From: Streptomyces sp. CB00455
GTDB taxonomy: Bacteria > Actinomycetota > Actinomycetes > Streptomycetales > Streptomycetaceae
NCBI RefSeq assembly: GCF_001905445.1
Contig: NZ_LIVQ01000006.1
Span: forward strand, 248,001-312,000
DNA: 64,000 nucleotides
Direction: 5' to 3'
The notes beneath the pieces are model-generated. The model saw nothing but the letters and a program-made list of their open reading frames with translations, did not search any database and was not told the origin of the DNA. Shown piece after piece: positions 43,222-51,559 of the stretch. A program made the translations under genes and the position numbers. Position 1 is the stretch's first letter, and the number at the start of each line of letters is the position of its first letter.

Positions 43222-44025
43222 ATGAGCGACACCTCAGAGGACGAAGTGCTCCACCGCGTCGAGAACGGCGTCTCGTGGATCACCCTCAACCGCCCCGCGG
43301 CCATGAACGCCGTCACCTGGGACCAGCGCGAGCGGATCATCGCGCTGCTCGCCGGGGCGTCCGCCGACCCGGCGGTGCGCGCCGTAGTGATCACCGCCAC
43401 CGGCAAGGGCTTCTGCGCGGGGGCCGACCTGCGCGCAGCGTCCGCCGCCGGTGGTGAGAGGGTCGCCGGTGACGTCGCCCGCATGGTCCGGCTCGGCGCG
43501 CAACGGCTCGTCACGGCCGTACTCGACTGCGAGAAGCCGGTCGTCGCGGCCGTGAACGGCACGGCCGCCGGCATCGGCGCGCACCTCGCCCTCGCCTGCG
43601 ACCTCGTCATCGCCGCCGAAGGGGCGCGGTTCATCGAGGTGTTCGTGCGCCGCGGACTGGTCCCGGACGGAGGGGGCGCGTACCTGCTCCCGCGGCTGAT
43701 CGGCCCCCAGAAGGCCAAGGAGCTGATGTTCTTCGGCGAGGCCGTCCCGGCCGCCGAGGCGGCGCGGCTCGGCCTGGTCAACAGGGTCGTCCCGGCGCGG
43801 GAGCTGGAACCGGCCGCCCGGGAGTGGGCGGAGCGCCTCGCGCAGGGCCCGACGCGCGCCCTCGCCCTGGCGAAGCAGCTGGTCAACGCCTCCCTGGACG
43901 GCGACCGGGCGGCCGCACTGGCCGCCGAGGCCACCGCTCAGGAGATCAACATGACCACGGCCGACGCGAACGAGGGCGTGGCGAGCTTCGTGGAGCGCCG
44001 CACACCCAAGTACCTCGGCCGCTGA
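43222..44025 (+). CDS. Enoyl-CoA hydratase/isomerase family protein
   Basis: A 267-residue crotonase-fold enzyme with canonical signatures: WITLNRPAAMNAVT, GKGFCAGADLR (first oxyanion region), NGTAAGIGAHLALACDLV (second) and the catalytic-region RRGLVPDGGGAYLLPRLIG. It is closer to classical enoyl-CoA hydratases than the gene at 21817. Start ATG 43222 with RBS GGAG 9 nt upstream. It lies downstream of the ADP-forming synthetase and ends 3 nt before the convergent VOC gene. Confidence 0.88.
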   Translation: MSDTSEDEVLHRVENGVSWITLNRPAAMNAVTWDQRERIIALLAGASADPAVRAVVITATGKGFCAGADLRAASAAGGERVAGDVARMVRLGAQRLVTAVLDCEKPVVAAVNGTAAGIGAHLALACDLVIAAEGARFIEVFVRRGLVPDGGGAYLLPRLIGPQKAKELMFFGEAVPAAEAARLGLVNRVVPARELEPAAREWAERLAQGPTRALALAKQLVNASLDGDRAAALAAEATAQEINMTTADANEGVASFVERRTPKYLGR

Positions 44026-44028
44026 GCG

Positions 44029-44826
44029 CTACATGCGGGGGTCGGGCCTCAGCAGGGCGAACACCGCGCCGCCCGGGTCCGTGGCCCAGGCGATCCGGCC
44101 GACCTGCGGCACGTCCGCCGCCGGCATGAGGACGGATCCGCCGTTGTCCCGGACCGCCGCGGTGGTGGCGTCCACGTCCGGCACGTTGAAGTACGGCACC
44201 CAGCGCGCCTCCTCGGCCGCGCTCTCGCCGCCCGCACCGTCGCCGAGCGGCGCGACCCCGCCGAAGGAGGCGTCCTGCTGGTCCCCGCCGGCGGTGCTGA
44301 GGACCCGGTACGTCATGCCGGGCGCCTGCATCTCGGCGTGGCGCCAGCCGAACAGCGCGGAGTAGAAGGCGATGCCGGCGAGGGGGTCCGGCACGTGGAG
44401 CTCCGCCCACACGAGGGTGTTGTCGGCGGAGGTCAGCTCCAGGCCGCCGGTCCCGGCGGGCTGCCAGCAGGCGAACTCGGCGCCCTGCGGGTCGGTGAAC
44501 TGTGCCAGCAGACCCTGGCCCATGACGTCCATGGGCTCCGTGCGCACCCGCCCGCCACCCGCCGTGACTGCCTCGGCGGTGGCCCGGGCGTCGGAGCTCA
44601 TGAAGTGGATCATCCAGGCCGACGTCGCCCCCGCCTCGGTGAGGGGGCCGATGGCCGCGACGGTCTTGCCCTCCAGCTGGAAGAAGCCGTACCCGCCCGC
44701 CTCGGGCCCGGCGGAGACGAAGTCCCAGCCGAAGACGGCGCGGTAGAAGCGTGTCGCGGTGTCGATGTCGGGGCTGCCGAGGTCGAGCCAGTTGGGCGAT
44801 CCGGTGGTGAAGTCGGTGCCGAGCAT
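44029..44826 (-). CDS. Two-domain VOC family protein
   Basis: A 265-residue protein with two VOC domains (about 8-125 and 138-260): FYRAVFGWDF, DPQGAEFACWQP, then FYSALFGWRHAEM and DPGGAVFALLRPD. A good RBS (GGAGG) precedes the ATG at 44824-44826. It is a paralogue of the gene at 32193; both may be ligand-binding or isomerase proteins. No partner gene tells the substrate. Confidence 0.87.
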   Translation of the reverse strand: MLGTDFTTGSPNWLDLGSPDIDTATRFYRAVFGWDFVSAGPEAGGYGFFQLEGKTVAAIGPLTEAGATSAWMIHFMSSDARATAEAVTAGGGRVRTEPMDVMGQGLLAQFTDPQGAEFACWQPAGTGGLELTSADNTLVWAELHVPDPLAGIAFYSALFGWRHAEMQAPGMTYRVLSTAGGDQQDASFGGVAPLGDGAGGESAAEEARWVPYFNVPDVDATTAAVRDNGGSVLMPAADVPQVGRIAWATDPGGAVFALLRPDPRM

Positions 44827-45021
44827 GGGGGTCCTCCCGGGAGTGCGGCGGCCGTACGGCGGTGTGCGGGGTCGTGCGGGGTGCCACGACCCGTACGACC
44901 GGTGCTGCGGACTCGTACGGAGTCGCTGCCACGATGCCGATCCCCCGCCCCGGGCCGGGCCTGCGGACCCGAAGGGGCGGGGGGTTTCACCCGTGCGGAG
45001 GCAGCGGGGGCCGCTCGCGCC

Positions 45022-45105
45022 TCAGCCGCGGACGCGTTCCAGGGCGGGCAGGAACTGGTCGTAGAAGTCCGTCTTGAGCTGCAGGGAGCGCTCCTCCATG
45101 TCCTT
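45022..45105 (-). pseudogene. 3-prime stub of a broken gene at the island border
   Basis: The minus strand ends a reading frame with KDMEERSLQLKTDFYDQF and LPALERVRG, which reads like the C-terminus of a real protein. Upstream of about 45110 the frame turns into low-quality sequence and the G+C content drops. It is therefore probably the tail of a gene cut by insertion of the island at about 45.1 kb. The family is not recognised. Confidence 0.45.
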
Positions 45106-45350
45106 GTAGCCACCCGGCTCGCGCGTACTTCTCCGAAGCTCGGCAACTGGCCCGGGAGATTGCCGACCACCCGTTTTCCGGAGGCGATGCCGGCAGGCAC
45201 GGGGCGAACGACTCCGTGGCGTATTGGACGGGATGTCCTCCAACACCGGCCAGATCCGCTCCGGCCGACCGCGCTGCATGCTGCGCCAGTACGGGCGAGC
45301 GGTCAAAGCGTGGGCGGTAGTTGGCGTGCGAGCGTAAAGGCGCTGAATCG

Positions 45351-46226
45351 CTAAGCCCGTGTGGTGTGGCTTAAGCCGAGGGAGGTCAGACCTTCGGCTT
45401 GGCACAGCCTGTCGGAAGGGCCACCGACCTCGGTCTGAAGGAGCTGGTAGGCGGCACCCTGGGACTGGCCCCAGTGCATCGCGGCCCGCCACAGGGCGCG
45501 GCCCAGGCCCTGCCCTCGCGCCTCGGGCAGGACGGCGAAGTACTGGGGCAGGAGCTGGGGGCATCCGATCGCGTCGGGGCGTACCTCCATGGGGCCGATC
45601 GCGCCCACGATTCGGCCCTGCACGACGGCGGAGAGGACCGGACCGCACCGGCCGGCCTGCATCTGGGCGTGGAGAAAGGCCAGTCCATCGGCGGCCATGG
45701 CTGTGGCGAACGGCGCGAAGGTCTCCTGGACCGTCGTTGGCCAGTCGGTCACGGGGCGGACCGGGCCGCCGGGGTCGGGGCATGGGCAGGCGGTGAAGTC
45801 CATGAGCTGGATGCGGGTGCCGCGGGGGGAGTCGGCCTCGGGGCCGAGCGGGCGCACGACTCGACCGTTGACCGCGTCGTGCACCGCGGCGAGTTTGGCA
45901 GCCAGTTTTGCTGCCTGGTCCACGACACTGCCGCAGTGCCCATAGGCGAACACTTTGACGGTGCCGCGTCCGCGCCGGTTCAGGGTGGGGATGAGGGTGT
46001 GATCCGGCTGGTGCACCACGTCATCACGGAGGACCGCCTCATCCTTCTCTGCGCCCCAGCGCCGGTCCTTGTCGTAGAGGAGGAAGCCCCCGGTGGCGGC
46101 CACTCGCAGGGTGTCTTCGAAGATGTCGAGGGTTAGGGCTTTGGGGTGGACGGGACCGAGCGTCGGCACGATCGGCGCGGTCAACACAGGCTGGAGCCAA
46201 TCCCAACGGAAGAGCATGAGCGGCAC
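45351..46226 (-). CDS. GNAT-family N-acetyltransferase with novel N-terminal domain
   Basis: A 291-residue protein. Residues about 140-285 carry the GNAT fold, with the acetyl-CoA loop ARGQGLGRALWRAAMHWG near 235-252. The N-terminal 135 residues (DIFEDTLRVAATGGFLLYDKDRRW...) do not match GNAT and are unrecognised. Start GTG 46226 (ATG at 46215-46217 is an alternative). It lies 78 bp downstream of the candidate precursor peptide gene on the same strand, so it may acetylate the product of the radical-SAM cluster or give self-protection; that is inference. Confidence 0.75.
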   Translation of the reverse strand: MPLMLFRWDWLQPVLTAPIVPTLGPVHPKALTLDIFEDTLRVAATGGFLLYDKDRRWGAEKDEAVLRDDVVHQPDHTLIPTLNRRGRGTVKVFAYGHCGSVVDQAAKLAAKLAAVHDAVNGRVVRPLGPEADSPRGTRIQLMDFTACPCPDPGGPVRPVTDWPTTVQETFAPFATAMAADGLAFLHAQMQAGRCGPVLSAVVQGRIVGAIGPMEVRPDAIGCPQLLPQYFAVLPEARGQGLGRALWRAAMHWGQSQGAAYQLLQTEVGGPSDRLCQAEGLTSLGLSHTTRA

Positions 46227-46304
46227 CCTAGCGGTCGGCCGGTCAGGGCTCAGGCCCCGACGCGAACACGTCAGGGCCTGAGCGGAACCGACTGGATCTG
46301 TGGG

Positions 46305-46469
46305 TCAGTGGGGGTTGTCGTCGCCGGCGTCGCAGGAGCACTCCGCGCTCTCCACGACGTCGTCCAGGTCCAGGACGGTGGTCACCGCAAGGGCGGCGAC
46401 GGGGGGTGCCGCGCGGCGGGCTGAGGTCGGCGGGCCCGGCAGAAGGTTCACCAGTACGGGCGGGGTCAT
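46305..46469 (-). CDS. Candidate RiPP precursor peptide
   Basis: A 54-residue peptide whose ATG (46467-46469) overlaps the stop of the radical SAM gene by 4 nt (ATGA). It has a Pro/Ala/Leu-rich leader-like part with a TTVLDLDDVVESAE block, and a short C-terminal tail ECSCDAGDDNPH with Cys44 and Cys46 as likely modification sites. Size, acidic motif before a Cys tail and coupling to a radical SAM/SPASM enzyme are typical of precursors of ribosomally made, modified peptides. The family is not recognised; the function is inferred from context. Confidence 0.65.
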   Translation of the reverse strand: MTPPVLVNLLPGPPTSARRAAPPVAALAVTTVLDLDDVVESAECSCDAGDDNPH

Positions 46470-47590
46470 GATGCGTTCTCCTTGTCGCCGTGTTGGCAGT
46501 AGCTGTGCAGCGGTGCCTTGGCTTGCTGGTAATGCTTGGCCAGGGGGCGGCAGACCCGGCAGGTGCCGGACAGGGCGCAGCCCTCGCACCCTCCGGTGCG
46601 AAGCATGAGGCGGTCAGCGATGGCGCCGAGCCGGGTGAGGCCGTCGACGCCTTCAGACATGAGGTCGATCTGGTCGTCCCGGCCGACCTTGCAGATCGAC
46701 ACTTTGGCGTGCGGGTCGGCGTGGAAGAAGGTGTGTCCCGCGTTGCATCCGGCGAACGGCTTGCGCTGCCGCAGGTGCGCGGCGGACTGGGCGAGCAGAG
46801 GCTCACCACCGCCATAGATCGTGGGCGTCATGTTCGTATACGCGTGGTTCTCGACATTCCACTCCTCGGCGAGGGCGGCCATCTCATCCGCCTCCGAGGC
46901 GTTGTCCTCGGTCACCACGACGTTGATCCGCAGGGGCAGGCCCGCCTCGCGTGCGGCGTCCATGCCGCGCCGGAACGCCTTCCACGCACCACGGCGCTGG
47001 GTGAGCGCGTCGAAGGACTCCTCGCTCGCCCCGTACATGCTGACGACCAACCGGTAGGGCGGGCAGTCCCGAAAGAGCTTGAGGAGGTCCGGCCGCCAGA
47101 GCAGCGAGCCGTTGGTGGAGATGGTGAGCATCATCCCGGCCTGCCAGGCGTACCGGTAAGCGCCCTGAAAGTCCGGGTCCATGGTGGGCTCGCCGCCAGT
47201 GATCTGGAGCCAGAGGACACCGGCCTCGCGCATGATGTCCAGCAGCCGCACCTTGTCCGCCCAGCCGAGGCCGGAGAAGGGCCGCTCCCCGAGGTAGCAG
47301 TGCTTGCAGCCGAAGTTGCAGCCGAGGTTGATCTCCCAGGAGGCGCGGCAGTAGCCGTATGGGGACCGCTCGCGCACCAGCACCGTGCCCTGCACGCGTC
47401 GGCCGATGAGATCCAGGCCCCACACCTCGGCGGCGGTTTGGACCGCCCATGCGGGCAGCGCCTGGCCGTCGGCGGCGGCGTTACGCAGCTCGTTGTACTC
47501 GGCGGCGGGGATCCGGGCCCCGGACCGAGCCCCGGGCTTGAGGAGTAGGTGCCCGTCGAGGAACGGGGAGGCGATCAGAGCGTGGGCCAT
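46466..47590 (-). CDS. Radical SAM/SPASM-type peptide-modifying enzyme
   Basis: A 374-residue radical SAM protein. The cluster motif CNFGCKHC supplies Cys91, Cys95 and Cys98, followed by QITGGEPTMDPDF (GGEP motif) and STNGSLL. The C-terminus is Cys-rich (GGCEGCALSGTCRVC plus CNAGHTF and SICKVG), as in SPASM domains that bind auxiliary Fe-S clusters and modify peptides. The N-terminal 80 residues may hold the peptide-binding region. It overlaps by 4 nt both the preceding Cys-rich small gene and the following precursor gene, forming one translationally coupled unit. Confidence 0.85.
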   Translation of the reverse strand: MAHALIASPFLDGHLLLKPGARSGARIPAAEYNELRNAAADGQALPAWAVQTAAEVWGLDLIGRRVQGTVLVRERSPYGYCRASWEINLGCNFGCKHCYLGERPFSGLGWADKVRLLDIMREAGVLWLQITGGEPTMDPDFQGAYRYAWQAGMMLTISTNGSLLWRPDLLKLFRDCPPYRLVVSMYGASEESFDALTQRRGAWKAFRRGMDAAREAGLPLRINVVVTEDNASEADEMAALAEEWNVENHAYTNMTPTIYGGGEPLLAQSAAHLRQRKPFAGCNAGHTFFHADPHAKVSICKVGRDDQIDLMSEGVDGLTRLGAIADRLMLRTGGCEGCALSGTCRVCRPLAKHYQQAKAPLHSYCQHGDKENAS

Positions 47591-47790
47591 CAGTGCCCTT
47601 CCTTCCAGATCACGGAACGCGACGCCGCGCGCAAGCCCTGGCGGCCAGCGCGGCAGTAGATCTCGCCGAGCCCGTTGCAGGTGCCACAGCTCTTGCCGGA
47701 TGAGTCGGCGCCGCTACCGCCGCAGTTCGCGCAGCGCTCGTTGACAGGGGGGCGACGGTGCCGGAACGGCGTGTGTGATGCGCTTTCCAC
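47590..47790 (-). CDS. Small CxxCxGxG zinc-finger-like protein
   Basis: A 66-residue basic protein starting at GTG 47788-47790 with RBS GGAG 7 nt upstream. CANCGGSGADSSGKSCGTCNG and LGEIYC resemble a DnaJ-type Cys-rich (CxxCxGxG) zinc module; the rest is Arg/His-rich. Its stop overlaps the ATG of the radical SAM gene (ATGA), so it is the first gene of the peptide cluster. It may act as a binding or delivery subunit, but this is a guess. Confidence 0.65.
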   Translation of the reverse strand: MESASHTPFRHRRPPVNERCANCGGSGADSSGKSCGTCNGLGEIYCRAGRQGLRAASRSVIWKEGH

Positions 47791-47982
47791 GAAGGGGCTC
47801 CATAAGGAAGAGATGACCAAGTAAGCGGGGCTGGCACCACTCGCGGTTGGTGCATCGGACCCGGGCGGGCTCACGAAGAGCGAGGTCGAGATCTGGGGGT
47901 CAGTGGCCGGGGTCCCCTGCTAGGGCCACGAGGACCACAGACCGAAGGTGCACGACTGTTCCGGGAAACCTGGATCGCGGGA

Positions 47983-48297
47983 GTGCACCAGCACTTCCCC
48001 GGGGAGCCGAAGGCCGGCTACGTCACCCCCTGGGAAGACACCCCGCAGTGGGAGCGCGAGGCTGCAGGCTCGGTCTACGACCAGGTCCGGCAGTTCATTG
48101 AGATCAGCGGTGGCCACACGTCGAGGTTGTCCCGCGAGCAGAAGAGCCGGTTCATCGCGACGTGCTGGACGGCACAGATGTTCAAGCACTTCGAGGAGCC
48201 GAAGCCGGGCTACGTGGCGGACTGGCCTGACCTGCCGTCCTGGCAACAGGAGACCGACGCCGACATCTTCGAGGCCATCGAGAAGGCGTGCAGCTGA
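47983..48297 (+). CDS. Two-repeat protein of unknown function, possibly 5-prime truncated
   Basis: From GTG 47983 the frame encodes 104 residues with two similar halves: QHFPGEPKAGYVTPWEDTP and KHFEEPKPGYVADWPDLPSW, each followed by an acidic helix. Protein-like sequence (RLFRETWIAG) continues upstream of the GTG without a standard start, so the N-terminus may be truncated or use a rare start codon. It is divergent from the peptide cluster and lies at the right border of the island. Not recognised. Confidence 0.55.
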   Translation: MHQHFPGEPKAGYVTPWEDTPQWEREAAGSVYDQVRQFIEISGGHTSRLSREQKSRFIATCWTAQMFKHFEEPKPGYVADWPDLPSWQQETDADIFEAIEKACS

Positions 48298-48450
48298 TCA
48301 CCGCTAGACGTGGGTGGGGGAAGAGCACCCGTTAAGCCGCTGCTCGCAGCACTCTCTTGAAAACCGTTCCCCATGCGCGCTCCCCCAGCCCTCTTCCGGC
48401 CCCCGGCTCCGCTGTCGTGGGCCAGACTGTGCGCACGGCGCGCATCGGGG

Positions 48451-48465
48451 GTGACGTAACGTCAG
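48451..48465. promoter_or_regulatory. Regulon palindrome, site 9 (one mismatch, orphan)
   Basis: GTGACGTAACGTCAG. It is too far (about 105 bp) from the flavin reductase start to be its main operator, which is site 10, and no intact gene lies on its left. It may belong to the gene whose tail survives at 45022. Confidence 0.7.
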
Positions 48466-48541
48466 GTCGGTCGTCCTACGGCGTTGTCGGCGCGCTGCGC
48501 CTGGATAACGTCGGGTTCCGCCGACGCTTCGGGGTTCCTAT

Positions 48542-48556
48542 CTGACGTACCGTCAG
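48542..48556. promoter_or_regulatory. Regulon palindrome, site 10 (perfect)
   Basis: CTGACGTACCGTCAG, 16 bp before the flavin reductase start, so it probably covers the promoter or transcription start. Confidence 0.85.
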
Positions 48557-48572
48557 CTTCAATCGACGTGTG

Positions 48573-49229
48573 ATGGGACATGCAGGGATGGCGGCCACCG
48601 TCGTCCGATACCTCAGGTCGGTCGGATCCCCCACCTCCGCCCCGCCGGAGGCGGGGCCGGGGGCCGGGACCGGGAAGCGACCCGGGCCCGTCGACGCCCT
48701 GCCGCGCCCCGACCTGCGGGCCGTCGGCGCGGACGAGCGCGCACCGGTCGGCCCCGCCGAGTTCCGGGCCGTGCTCGGGAACTTCGCCAGCGGCGTCACG
48801 GTCATCACGGCGCCGTCCGGCGCGGACGGAGCCGGTCCGGCCGGTTTCGCCTGCCAGTCCTTCGCCGCGCTGTCCCTGGACCCGCCCCTGGTCACCTTCA
48901 TGGTCGCCCGTACGTCGGCCACTTGGCCCCGGATCGCCCGCGCCGGGGTGTTCTGCGTCAACATCCTGGGCGCCGAACAGGGCGCGCTGTGCCGGTCCTT
49001 CGCGGTCAGCGGCGCGGACAAGTTCGCCGGGGTGACCCACACGCCCGCGCCCGTCACGGGGTCGCCGCAGCTCGACGCCGTGCCCGCCTGGATCGACTGC
49101 CGGATCCACGCGGTGCACACCGGCGGTGACCACCTCATCGTCGTGGGGCGGGTCGTGGCGATGGGCGCGGCCGGCGAGGGCGAGCCACTCCTCTTCCACA
49201 AGGGCCGTTTCGGCCGTCTGGCCGATTGA
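48573..49229 (+). CDS. Flavin reductase-like protein (HsaB-type)
   Basis: A 218-residue protein whose residues about 60-218 form the flavin reductase split-barrel: RAVLGNFASGVTVITAPSG, FACQSFAALSLDPPLVTFM, FCVNILGAEQ and the late HTGGDHLIVVGRVVAMG. It resembles HsaB, the reductase that feeds reduced flavin to the HsaA oxygenase in actinobacterial steroid catabolism, but no HsaA-like oxygenase is seen in the window. The first 55 residues are Pro/Gly-rich. Start choice (ATG 48573, GTG 48570 or ATG 48588) is uncertain. Confidence 0.82.
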   Translation: MGHAGMAATVVRYLRSVGSPTSAPPEAGPGAGTGKRPGPVDALPRPDLRAVGADERAPVGPAEFRAVLGNFASGVTVITAPSGADGAGPAGFACQSFAALSLDPPLVTFMVARTSATWPRIARAGVFCVNILGAEQGALCRSFAVSGADKFAGVTHTPAPVTGSPQLDAVPAWIDCRIHAVHTGGDHLIVVGRVVAMGAAGEGEPLLFHKGRFGRLAD

Positions 49230-49397
49230 GGTACCCCGCCGATCGGATGAATCACCTATACCGGCCTTCATCGGCCGATCGGGTGCCCGTGTCGCCGTCC
49301 GACTACGTAAGCTCCCCTCGGGGCGGGGACACCTCTGCGTCTGCGCCCTCTCGAAATTCACCAGCAGACACGGGGATTGACCTTGATATCGAACCTG

Positions 49398-50321
49398 ATG
49401 CGCCGCGCCCGCGGCGCGCTCGCCGTGACCGTCGCGGCCGGAGCATTGCTCACGGTCGCCGCGCCGGCCCAGGCCGTCGCCGCGCCGCCCCTCACGGCCG
49501 CCGGCGCGGTCCTGATCGACGGCACCACCGGTGCCACCCTCGCCTCCAAGGACGCCGACACCAAGCGTCAGATGGCGAGCACCACGAAGATCATGACCGC
49601 CATGGTGGTCATCACCTCGCCGGGCATGGACCTCGACAAGAAGGTCACCATCCAGCAGGAGTACCTGGACTACGTCGTCCGCGAGGGCGCGAGCACCGCC
49701 CAGTTCAAGGCGGGCGCCACCCCGACCGTCCGCCAGCTGCTGTTCGGCCTGATGCTGCCGTCGGGCTGCGACGCGGCGTACGCGCTCGCGGACACCTTCG
49801 GTTCGGGCGCGACCCGCGAGGCCCGCACGGCGGACTTCATCGCGAAGATGAACGCCAAGGCCAAGTACCTGGGCATGACCAACACGGTCTACGACACCTT
49901 CGACGGCATCTCGCCGACCGGCAACAACCTCACGACCCCGCGCGACATGGCGACCCTGACCAAGTACGCGATGACCAGCGTCAAGTTCCAGACGATCGTG
50001 AAGACGACGTCGTACAGCACCGGCGGCACCTCCGCGCTGGCCACCTGGAACAACAGCAACCTGCTGATCCAGCCCCGCCCCACCGGGTACGCCTTCCCGG
50101 GGGCGATCGGTGTCAAGACGGGCACCGGCACCGCCGCGGGCAAGTGCCTCGTCTTCTCCGTGACCCGTAACGGCAAGACCGTCATCGGCGTCCTGCTGAA
50201 CGACGAGGAGCGCTACGCGGACGCGATGGCGCTCTCGGACTGGGCCCTCGGCGCGGCCGCCGGCTCCAAGACCGCGCTCCAGCGCAGCAACACCGACCCG
50301 ATCCCCGACGTCCTCGACTGA
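49398..50321 (+). CDS. Serine DD-transpeptidase/carboxypeptidase (S11), K15-like
   Basis: A 307-residue secreted penicillin-binding enzyme. Signal peptide MRRAR plus hydrophobic core ending APAQA near residue 26. Active-site boxes: STTK (Ser61, Lys64), SGC (122-124) and KTG (240-242). The second box is SGC instead of the usual SxN; the Streptomyces K15 DD-transpeptidase has exactly this Cys substitution, so this is a K15-type enzyme of peptidoglycan cross-linking. I chose ATG 49398 for the signal peptide; a TTG at 49377 is an alternative. The gene is not part of the surrounding regulon. Confidence 0.88.
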   Translation: MRRARGALAVTVAAGALLTVAAPAQAVAAPPLTAAGAVLIDGTTGATLASKDADTKRQMASTTKIMTAMVVITSPGMDLDKKVTIQQEYLDYVVREGASTAQFKAGATPTVRQLLFGLMLPSGCDAAYALADTFGSGATREARTADFIAKMNAKAKYLGMTNTVYDTFDGISPTGNNLTTPRDMATLTKYAMTSVKFQTIVKTTSYSTGGTSALATWNNSNLLIQPRPTGYAFPGAIGVKTGTGTAAGKCLVFSVTRNGKTVIGVLLNDEERYADAMALSDWALGAAAGSKTALQRSNTDPIPDVLD

Positions 50322-50333
50322 CGGTGCCGGTGT

Positions 50334-50386
50334 CCGCGGTGACGCGGGCCGCCGCCGGGGCCCCCGGCGCCGGCCCGTCACCGCGG
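50334..50386 (+). terminator. Large imperfect hairpin after the DD-transpeptidase gene
   Basis: CCGCGGTGAC-GCGGGCCG pairs with CGGCCCGTCACCGCGG around a 19-nt GC loop, with a 2-nt bulge, starting 13 nt after the stop. A short GGCAGTCCAAGAGC repeat follows at about 50416-50475. Confidence 0.65.
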
Positions 50387-50491
50387 GCGCCCGCCGCGGG
50401 CCCCGGCCCTGGCGGCGGGCAGCAGTCCAAGAGCGGCAGCCCAAGAGCAGCAGTCCAAGGGCGGCAGTCCAGGGCACAGCGCGCGACAGGG

Positions 50492-51559
50492 TCAGAAGGT
50501 CAGGACCCCCCGCGCCACCCGTCCGTGGTGGGCGTCGTCGGCGGCCCGGGCGAAGTCCTCGACCGGGTAGACCTCGCTCACCAGCTCGTCCAGCAGCAGC
50601 CGGCCCTGCCGGTAGAGGTCGGCGTACAGCGCGATGTCGCGCTGCGGCCGCGAGGACCCGTACCGGCACCCCATGATCGTCTTGTCCAGGTACACCGACG
50701 AGACGAGGAACGACGCCTCCTCCTTGAACCCCGGCACGCCGAGCAGGACCGCCTGTCCGTGCCGGTCGAGGAGGTCGACGGCCTGGCGGATCAGTTTCAC
50801 ACTGCCCACGCACTCGAAGGCGTGGTCGGCGCCGGTCGGCAGGATCTCCCGCACGGCCGCCGAGGAGTCGGCGACCGCTGAGGCGTCGATGAAGTGCGTG
50901 GCCCCGAACTGCCGGGCCACCGCCTCCTTCGCGGGGTTCGCGTCGACCGCCACGATGGTCGTGGCCCCCGCGATCCCGGCGCCCTGGAGCACGTTCAGCC
51001 CGATCCCGCCGGCGCCGATGACGAGCACGGACTCCCCCCGGTCGACCCTCGCCCGGTTCAGGACCGCGCCGACCCCGGTCAGCACCCCGCAGCCGATCAG
51101 GGCGGCCGAGGTCAGCGGGATGTCGGGCGGGATCTTCACGGCCTGTACCGCCTTGACGATCGTCCGCTCGGCGAAGGCCGAGTTCGAGGCGAACTGGAAC
51201 AGCGGCCTGGCGCCCCGCGAGAAGGGCTGACCGGGCCTCCCGATCGCCTTGCGGCACATCGTCGGCCGGCCCCGGTCGCAGTCCGCGCACGCCCCGCAGT
51301 TCGCCAGGGTGGACAGCGCCACGTGGTCCCCGGGCGCCACGTGCGTGACTCCCGAACCGACCGCCTCGACCACGCCGGCGCCCTCGTGCCCGAGCACCAC
51401 GGGCAGCGGGAAGGGGATCGTGCCGTCGATCACCGACAGGTCGCTGTGGCAGAGCCCGGCCGCCGCGATCGCGACCAGCACCTCCCCCGGCCCCGGATCG
51501 CGGATCTCCAGGTCGTCGACCACCTGGACCTGCTTGCCGTCGAACACGACGCCTCTCAC
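50492..51559 (-). CDS. Zn-dependent alcohol dehydrogenase (MDR family)
   Basis: A 355-residue medium-chain dehydrogenase: catalytic Zn site GLCHSD and GHEGAGVVEAVGSGV, structural Zn loop CGACADCDRGRPTMC with four Cys, and the NAD motif GAGGIGLNVLQGAGIAGA followed by VDAN (Asp, NAD preference). This is the class III/benzyl-alcohol-like subgroup often found in catabolic clusters. Start GTG 51557-51559 overlaps the stop of the upstream acyl-CoA dehydrogenase gene (GTGA), so the two are coupled. It probably oxidises an alcohol side-chain intermediate. Confidence 0.88.
   Translation of the reverse strand: MRGVVFDGKQVQVVDDLEIRDPGPGEVLVAIAAAGLCHSDLSVIDGTIPFPLPVVLGHEGAGVVEAVGSGVTHVAPGDHVALSTLANCGACADCDRGRPTMCRKAIGRPGQPFSRGARPLFQFASNSAFAERTIVKAVQAVKIPPDIPLTSAALIGCGVLTGVGAVLNRARVDRGESVLVIGAGGIGLNVLQGAGIAGATTIVAVDANPAKEAVARQFGATHFIDASAVADSSAAVREILPTGADHAFECVGSVKLIRQAVDLLDRHGQAVLLGVPGFKEEASFLVSSVYLDKTIMGCRYGSSRPQRDIALYADLYRQGRLLLDELVSEVYPVEDFARAADDAHHGRVARGVLTF

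Noticed and set aside
45022..48300. An integrative element with attachment sites around the RiPP island
   Set aside because: No integrase, no tRNA gene and no flanking direct repeat could be found by eye.
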